Of a DNA stretch of 64,000 nt, positions 58,009-64,000 are shown piece after piece. Position numbers and translations under genes: made by a program. The stretch is from Streptomyces sp. NBC_01481. GTDB lineage: Bacteria > Actinomycetota > Actinomycetes > Streptomycetales > Streptomycetaceae. Under the pieces are notes generated by a model, which made no database searches, was not told the origin of the DNA, and saw only the letters and a list, made by a program, of their open reading frames with translations. The stretch is taken from assembly GCF_026339995.1 (NCBI RefSeq), contig NZ_JAPEPT010000001.1:694501-758500 (forward strand). Direction: 5' to 3'. The first letter of the stretch is position 1, and every line of letters begins with the position of its first letter.

Positions 58009-60174
58009 GTGAGCAACATTCCGGAGACCGGGCGGACCCCCCGGGTCCAGATCCGGCTCGTGATCATCCAGGTCCTTGTCTTCTCCCTCCTCCTGACCCT
58101 CGGCGGACGCCTCTGGTACCTCCAGATCCGCAACGGCGAGGAGTACACCGACGAGGCGAAGAACAACCACGTCCAGCAGGTCGTCCAGCCCGCCGTCCGC
58201 GGCGCGATCCTCGACGCCCGCGGCATCCCGCTCGCCGACAACGAGACCCGCCTCGTCGTCTCCGCGTCCCGCACCGAGCTGATGAAGATAAAGGACGACG
58301 GCAAGGGCGTCCTCACCCGCCTCGCGGCCGTGCTCGGCATGAAGCCGAAGGACGTCATGGACAAGGTCAGGCTCTGCGACGCCAAGACCCCCCAGCCCTG
58401 CTGGAACGGCTCCCCCTACCAGCCGATCCCGGTCACCGACGAGGCCACCACCCAACAGGCCCTGCAGATCCGTGAGCGCGCCGAGGACTTCCCCGGCATC
58501 ACCGCCGAGCCCACCGCCGTACGCCGCTACACCGCGCCCGGCAAGACCAACACCGCGCAGGTGCTCGGCTATCTCTCGCCGGTCACCGACGAGGAGATCA
58601 CCAAGGCCAAGGACACCGACTCGCCGTTCCTGCGCTCCGACCAGGTCGGCCGCTCGGGCATCGAGCGCACCTACGACAAGGAGCTGCGCGGCAAGGCCGG
58701 AGTCACCCGCTACGAGGTCGACAACCTCGGCCGCGTCATCGGCCAGGCCGCCAAGGACGAGGCCCAGCCCGGCGCCAACCTCGTCACCTCGATCGACGCG
58801 CGCGTCCAGGCCGTAGCCGAGTACGAGCTCAACAAGGCGATGAAGACCGCCCGCCAGGAGTTCGACAAGAACACCGACGAGAACTACAAGGCCGACGCCG
58901 GTGCCGTCGTGGTGATGGAGAACAAGACCGGCCGGATCATCTCGATGGCCTCCCAGCCCACCTACGACCCCAACTCCTGGGTCGGCGGCATCTCCGCCAA
59001 GGACTACGCCAAGCTCACCGGCAAGAACTCCAACTACCCGCTGCTGAACCGCGCGATCCAGGGGCAGGCCGCCCCCGGCTCGATCTTCAAGGTGATCTCC
59101 TCGACCGCCGCGGTCAACGCCGGCTACCCCTTCGACGGCGACTACCCCTGCCCCTCCTCGTACTCCGTCGGCGGCCAGGTCTTCAAGAACTTCGAGTCCA
59201 AGGGCTACGGCAGCATCGACCTCGGCAGGGCGCTGGAGGTCTCCTGCGACACCGTCTTCTACGGCCTCGCCCACCGCGAGTGGCAGAAGGACGGCGGCAC
59301 CAAGCCCAAGAAGCAGACCAACGACTGGTTCTACAAGACCGCCCACCAGTTCGGCCTCGGCAAGGAGACCGGCATCGACCTCCCCAACGAGGTCAGCGGC
59401 CGTGTTCCCGACCGTCAGTGGAAGCAGCGCTTCTGGGAGGCCAACAAGGACGGCTGGTGCAAGCAGGGCAAGAAGAACGGCTCCTACGTCGAGAAGATCG
59501 CCTTCGAGAACTGCCTCGAAGGCAACCGGATGCGGGCGGGTGACTCCGTCAACTACTCCATCGGACAGGGCGACACACTGGTCACCCCGATCCAGATGGC
59601 CACCATCTACGCCGCCATCGCCAACGGCGGCACCCTCTTCAACCCCACCATCGGCAAGGCCGTCATCAGCCCGGACGGCAAGTCCGTCAAGGAGATCAAG
59701 CCGAAGTCCCACGGCAAGCTGCCGATGGACGCCGACACCCGCGAACAGATAGACCAAGCCCTCGCGGGAGTCACGACCCGCGGATCGGCCGCCTGGCGAT
59801 TCGGCGGCTGGCCGCAGGACAAGATCCCGATGCACGCCAAGACGGGTACGGCGGAGGTCTACGGCAAGCAGACGACCTCCTGGTTCGTCTCGTACTCCCC
59901 GGACTACACGATCATCATGACGATCGCCCAGGGTGGTACGGGCTCCGGCGCCTCGGGTCCTGCCGTGCGCAAGATCTACGAGGCGATGTACGGACTCGAC
60001 GAGAAGGGCGGCCAGGACCTGAAGAGGGCCCTGCTGCCCGCGCCGCAGAAGGCGCTCCCCAAGATCCAGCCCGACGGCTCCATCGACGCTCCGGAGATCA
60101 AGCCGTACGTGCCGAAGGAAAAGGAACCGGACCAGACCGAGCAGCTCGCGGGCCCGCCCGCGCGGAGGGACTGA
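58009..60174 (+). CDS. pbp2: penicillin-binding protein 2 (class B transpeptidase)
   Basis: 721 residues. N-terminal membrane anchor (about 14-35), PBP dimerisation domain, transpeptidase with Ser358-x-x-Lys361 (GSIFK), a YSIGQG motif (about 517) and KTG at 611-613 (AKTGTAE). Crosslinks peptidoglycan with RodA in the spore-wall synthesising complex. GTG 58009, with AGCAG at about 6 nt. RodA starts three nt after its stop. Confidence 0.95.
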   Translation: MSNIPETGRTPRVQIRLVIIQVLVFSLLLTLGGRLWYLQIRNGEEYTDEAKNNHVQQVVQPAVRGAILDARGIPLADNETRLVVSASRTELMKIKDDGKGVLTRLAAVLGMKPKDVMDKVRLCDAKTPQPCWNGSPYQPIPVTDEATTQQALQIRERAEDFPGITAEPTAVRRYTAPGKTNTAQVLGYLSPVTDEEITKAKDTDSPFLRSDQVGRSGIERTYDKELRGKAGVTRYEVDNLGRVIGQAAKDEAQPGANLVTSIDARVQAVAEYELNKAMKTARQEFDKNTDENYKADAGAVVVMENKTGRIISMASQPTYDPNSWVGGISAKDYAKLTGKNSNYPLLNRAIQGQAAPGSIFKVISSTAAVNAGYPFDGDYPCPSSYSVGGQVFKNFESKGYGSIDLGRALEVSCDTVFYGLAHREWQKDGGTKPKKQTNDWFYKTAHQFGLGKETGIDLPNEVSGRVPDRQWKQRFWEANKDGWCKQGKKNGSYVEKIAFENCLEGNRMRAGDSVNYSIGQGDTLVTPIQMATIYAAIANGGTLFNPTIGKAVISPDGKSVKEIKPKSHGKLPMDADTREQIDQALAGVTTRGSAAWRFGGWPQDKIPMHAKTGTAEVYGKQTTSWFVSYSPDYTIIMTIAQGGTGSGASGPAVRKIYEAMYGLDEKGGQDLKRALLPAPQKALPKIQPDGSIDAPEIKPYVPKEKEPDQTEQLAGPPARRD

Positions 60175-60177
60175 GCC

Positions 60178-61380
60178 ATGGCCGGTACGAACGGCTTCTC
60201 CGTCTCCGGATACGGGCCCCGGCGCCGCGGCCTGTGGTCCCAGCTGAGCGCCCGTGACTCCATGGTGCGCAGGCTCGACTGGCCGCTGCTCTTCTCGGCG
60301 ATCGCGCTCTCCTTCGTCGGCTCGCTGCTCGTGTGGTCGGCGACGCGCGGGCGCACCGAGCTCAACCAGGGGGACCCGTACTACTTCCTGTTCCGGCACG
60401 CCCTCAACACCGGTATCGGCTTCGCGCTGATGATCGGCACCATCTGGCTCGGGCACCGCACCCTGCGCGGCGCAGTCCCGGTGCTGTACGGGCTGTCCGT
60501 GGTGCTCGTCCTGCTGGTCCTCACGCCGCTCGGCGCGACCATCAACGGCGCGCACGCGTGGATCGTCATCGGCGGCGGATTCTCCCTCCAGCCCTCGGAG
60601 TTCGTGAAGATCACGATCATCCTGGGGATGGCGATGATGCTGGCCGCGCGCGTGGACGCGGGCGACCAAGTGCATCCGGACCACCGGACGGTCGCCAAGT
60701 CGCTGGGCCTCGCGGTCCTTCCGATAGCGATCGTCATGCTGATGCCGGACCTCGGCTCGGTCATGGTGATGGCGGTGATCGTGCTCGGGGTGCTGCTCGC
60801 CTCGGGCGCTTCCAACCGCTGGATCCTCGGGCTGATCGGCGCCGGAGTCATCGGCGGGGTGCTGGTCACGGCCCTCGGACTGCTCGACGAGTACCAGATC
60901 AACCGCTTCGCCGCGTTCGCCAACCCGGAGCTGGACCCGGCCGGTGTCGGCTACAACACCAACCAGGCCAGGATCGCGATCGGATCGGGCGGGCTGACCG
61001 GCACGGGCCTGTTCAAGGGCTCGCAGACCACCGGCCAGTTCGTGCCCGAACAGCAGACGGACTTCGTCTTCACCGTCGCGGGCGAGGAACTCGGCTTCCT
61101 GGGGGCCGGTCTGATCCTGCTGCTGCTCGGCATCGTGCTGTGGCGCGCCTGCCGGATCGCACGCGAGACCACCGAGCTGTACGGCACGATCGTCGCCGCC
61201 GGGATCATCGCCTGGTTCGCGTTCCAGTCGTTCGAGAACGTCGGTATGACGCTCGGCATCATGCCGGTGGCGGGTCTGCCGCTGCCGTTCGTGTCGTACG
61301 GAGGCACGTCGATGTTCGCGGTCTGGATCGCGATCGGACTGCTGCAGTCGATCCGTGTTCAGAGGCCGATAACGGCTTAG
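60178..61380 (+). CDS. rodA: RodA, SEDS-family peptidoglycan polymerase
   Basis: 400 residues with about ten membrane helices. SEDS signatures: GAHAWIVIGGGFSLQPSEFVKI, the MPDLGSVMV segment, and PLPFVSYGGTSM near the C-terminus. Polymerises lipid II with PBP2. The last gene of the mre operon; it follows pbp2 by three nt (stop then ATG 60178). Confidence 0.96.
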   Translation: MAGTNGFSVSGYGPRRRGLWSQLSARDSMVRRLDWPLLFSAIALSFVGSLLVWSATRGRTELNQGDPYYFLFRHALNTGIGFALMIGTIWLGHRTLRGAVPVLYGLSVVLVLLVLTPLGATINGAHAWIVIGGGFSLQPSEFVKITIILGMAMMLAARVDAGDQVHPDHRTVAKSLGLAVLPIAIVMLMPDLGSVMVMAVIVLGVLLASGASNRWILGLIGAGVIGGVLVTALGLLDEYQINRFAAFANPELDPAGVGYNTNQARIAIGSGGLTGTGLFKGSQTTGQFVPEQQTDFVFTVAGEELGFLGAGLILLLLGIVLWRACRIARETTELYGTIVAAGIIAWFAFQSFENVGMTLGIMPVAGLPLPFVSYGGTSMFAVWIAIGLLQSIRVQRPITA

Positions 61381-61430
61381 GTGAACATTTGGGGCTGCCA
61401 TGACGTCCTCTGGGCAACTAGATTCAATTC

Positions 61431-62966
61431 ATGGCGGACACGAAGCGCGAGATCGAGCGGAAGTACGAAGCCACTCCCGAGACCCGGCTGCCGGATCCCG
61501 GGCGGGTGCCCGGGGTTTCGGCGGTCGTCGACAAGGGAGTCGTCGAGCTGGACGCCGTCTACTACGACACCGTGGACCTGCGGCTGGCCGCCGCCTCGAT
61601 CACCCTGCGGCGCAGAACGGGCGGCAGCGACGCGGGCTGGCACCTAAAACTTCCTGTCGCACCAGGGGTACGGGACGAGATCACCGCGCCCCTGTCCGAC
61701 ACGGTCCCGCGCAACCTGGCGAGCCTGGCCCGGGCCCGCACCCGGGACGCCGAGCTCGTGCCGGTCGTACGGCTGCGGTCCTCCCGGGACATCCGCCAAC
61801 TTCTGGACGGCGACGGCACGCTGCTCGCCGAGCTGAGCCGGGACACCGTCCGTGCGGAACGCCTCACCGAGGGCGGCAGAACGGCCGCCTGGGACGAGAT
61901 CGAGGTCGAGCTCGGTGACGGCAGTGACCCGTCCTTCCTGGACGCGGCCGACAAAAAGCTCCGCAAGGCAGGGCTGAAGCCCGCCGCCTCGCCGTCGAAG
62001 CTGGCGAGGGCGCTGGTGGACACCGCCCCCCAGGGCGATCATGCCCCCAAGCTGCCGGCCCCGCGCGCCGAGCTCGACCCGGGGACCGCCGGCGGCCAGG
62101 TCCTCGCTTACCTGGGGGAACAGGCTGACGCGCTGCTCGCCTACGACCCCGCCGTACGCCGCGATCTGCCCGACTCCGTCCACCAGATGCGGGTCGCCAC
62201 CCGGCGGATGCGCAGCGCGTTCAAGACATTCCGGAAGGTCATCGACCGGTCCATCACCGACCCGATCGGCGAGGAGCTCAAGTGGCTCGCGGCCGAGCTC
62301 GGTGTCGCCCGCGACCAGGAGGTGCTCACCGAGCGGCTGAAGTCGAGGATCGACGCCGTGCCCAGGACGCTGCTGCTCGGCCCCGTGCGCGGGCGGCTGC
62401 GGCTGTGGAGCGTCGCCCACGGCTCGGGCGCCCGGCGCAAGGCCGTCGCCGTGCTCGACAGCAAGCGCTACCTCGCGCTGCTGGAGTCCCTGGACACCCT
62501 GCTCGCCGACCCACCGCTGCTCAAGGCGGCGGGCGGCGCCGCCGCCAGGGTGGTCCCCGCGGCCGTGATCAAGGACTACGACCGGCTGGCCGGCCGGATC
62601 GACCACGCCCTGGAGCTCCCGGCCGGCGAGGCCAGGGACCTGGCCATGCACGACGCCCGCAAAGCCGCCAAGCGCGCCAGGTACGCGGGCGAGGCGGCCA
62701 CGCCCGCGCTCGGCAAGGCGGCCAAGAAGTTCGCCAAGCGGATGAAGGCCGTGCAGACGGTCCTCGGCGATCACCAGGACAGCGTCGTCGCCCGCGAAGC
62801 CCTGCGGAATCTCGCGATCCAGTCGCATGCGGCGGGGGAGTCGGCCTTCACCTGGGGACTGTTGTACGGCCAGGAGGAGGCTGCCGCGGCTCAGCGCGAG
62901 GCGGAGCTGCCGGGGGTGTGGGCACAGGCGTCGGCCCCCGAACTTCGGGCGGATCTGACGGGATGA
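61431..62966 (+). CDS. CYTH-CHAD domain protein
   Basis: 511 residues. N-terminal CYTH domain (1-195) with the ExExK-like REIERKYE; C-terminal CHAD domain (about 220-500) with VHQMRVATRRMRSAFKTF and a His-rich, helical build. CYTH proteins act on triphosphates; CHAD binds polyphosphate, so polyphosphate metabolism is the best guess. ATG 61431 follows TAGATT by six bases with no ribosome site: leaderless. Only 50 nt from rodA. Confidence 0.9.
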   Translation: MADTKREIERKYEATPETRLPDPGRVPGVSAVVDKGVVELDAVYYDTVDLRLAAASITLRRRTGGSDAGWHLKLPVAPGVRDEITAPLSDTVPRNLASLARARTRDAELVPVVRLRSSRDIRQLLDGDGTLLAELSRDTVRAERLTEGGRTAAWDEIEVELGDGSDPSFLDAADKKLRKAGLKPAASPSKLARALVDTAPQGDHAPKLPAPRAELDPGTAGGQVLAYLGEQADALLAYDPAVRRDLPDSVHQMRVATRRMRSAFKTFRKVIDRSITDPIGEELKWLAAELGVARDQEVLTERLKSRIDAVPRTLLLGPVRGRLRLWSVAHGSGARRKAVAVLDSKRYLALLESLDTLLADPPLLKAAGGAAARVVPAAVIKDYDRLAGRIDHALELPAGEARDLAMHDARKAAKRARYAGEAATPALGKAAKKFAKRMKAVQTVLGDHQDSVVAREALRNLAIQSHAAGESAFTWGLLYGQEEAAAAQREAELPGVWAQASAPELRADLTG

Positions 62967-63020
62967 GCGTCAAGGTACGCTTGATGGTCACCCCAGCCCG
63001 CCTCTATGAGAGACACCACG

Positions 63021-64000
<980 letters not shown>

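Noticed and set aside
57979..61401. 1,140-residue minus-strand frame across pbp2 and rodA
   Set aside because: Shadow frame produced by high GC at third codon positions; the plus strand carries PBP2 and RodA with all motifs.

Overview
The window is high-GC (about 70% or more, strong G/C at third codon positions) chromosomal core DNA of a Streptomyces or close relative. The evidence is the gene content and order: a cvn conservon, tandem aminopeptidase N genes, sodF, rpiB, two divergent tRNA genes followed by tig-clpP1-clpP2-clpX, then valS-folC-ndk-mreB-mreC-mreD-pbp2-rodA-CYTH/CHAD-radical SAM. As far as I recall, this follows the S. coelicolor SCO2605-SCO2650 neighbourhood. GTG starts, TAnnnT -10 boxes lying directly before start codons, and streptomycete-type intergenic palindromes fit the same assignment.

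Layout. 1-8.7 kb: the 5' part of a secreted GH84-type hexosaminidase (minus), malQ with a repeat-containing leader ORF, a small membrane protein, a DMT exporter, a RibD/DHFR-like protein and a LysR regulator. 8.9-11.7 kb: conservon cvnABCD (minus). 11.9-32.8 kb: two pepN paralogues, asd, a 1,105-residue secreted subtilase, Nudix and serine hydrolases, a DsbA-like/Rv2466c-like protein, Fe-superoxide dismutase with a likely Nur operator, a Tat-exported GDPD, two APC amino-acid permeases and orphan bioY, with one MITE-like element. 33-40.4 kb: rpiB, a Fpg/Nei glycosylase, an Eis-like acetyltransferase, a SpoIIE phosphatase, an amidase, an HD protein, a membrane acyltransferase and a mini-protein. 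40.5-45.5 kb: tRNA-Gly(TCC) and tRNA-Pro(TGG), trigger factor and the Clp protease genes. 45.5-49.7 kb: the only clearly accessory stretch. 49.8-64 kb: valS, folC, ndk, the mre/pbp2/rodA lateral-wall and sporulation-wall operon, a CYTH-CHAD protein and a truncated TIGR03960-like radical SAM gene.

The most interesting locus is 46.5-48.2 kb. A gene with all catalytic residues of an IscB RNA-guided nuclease (PLMP region, RuvC I-III, Arg-rich bridge helix, HNH with two CxxC pairs) is preceded by a compact structured RNA candidate (HEARO/omega RNA). The last helix of this RNA pairs across the iscB ribosome binding site and contains the iscB start codon. No TnpA accompanies it. The neighbouring DNA holds an RsbW-like ATPase gene and an XRE regulator broken by a +1 frameshift and an abnormal 3' end, so this is an accessory insertion zone inside otherwise conserved core synteny.

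Other points of note are an apparent in-frame insertion of a dispersed palindrome into valS, nine genes that look leaderless, a likely ClgR box before clpP1, a possible sigma-E promoter before mreB, and a mosaic family of intergenic palindromes. All calls come from reading the sequence and remembered family knowledge. No database search was run.
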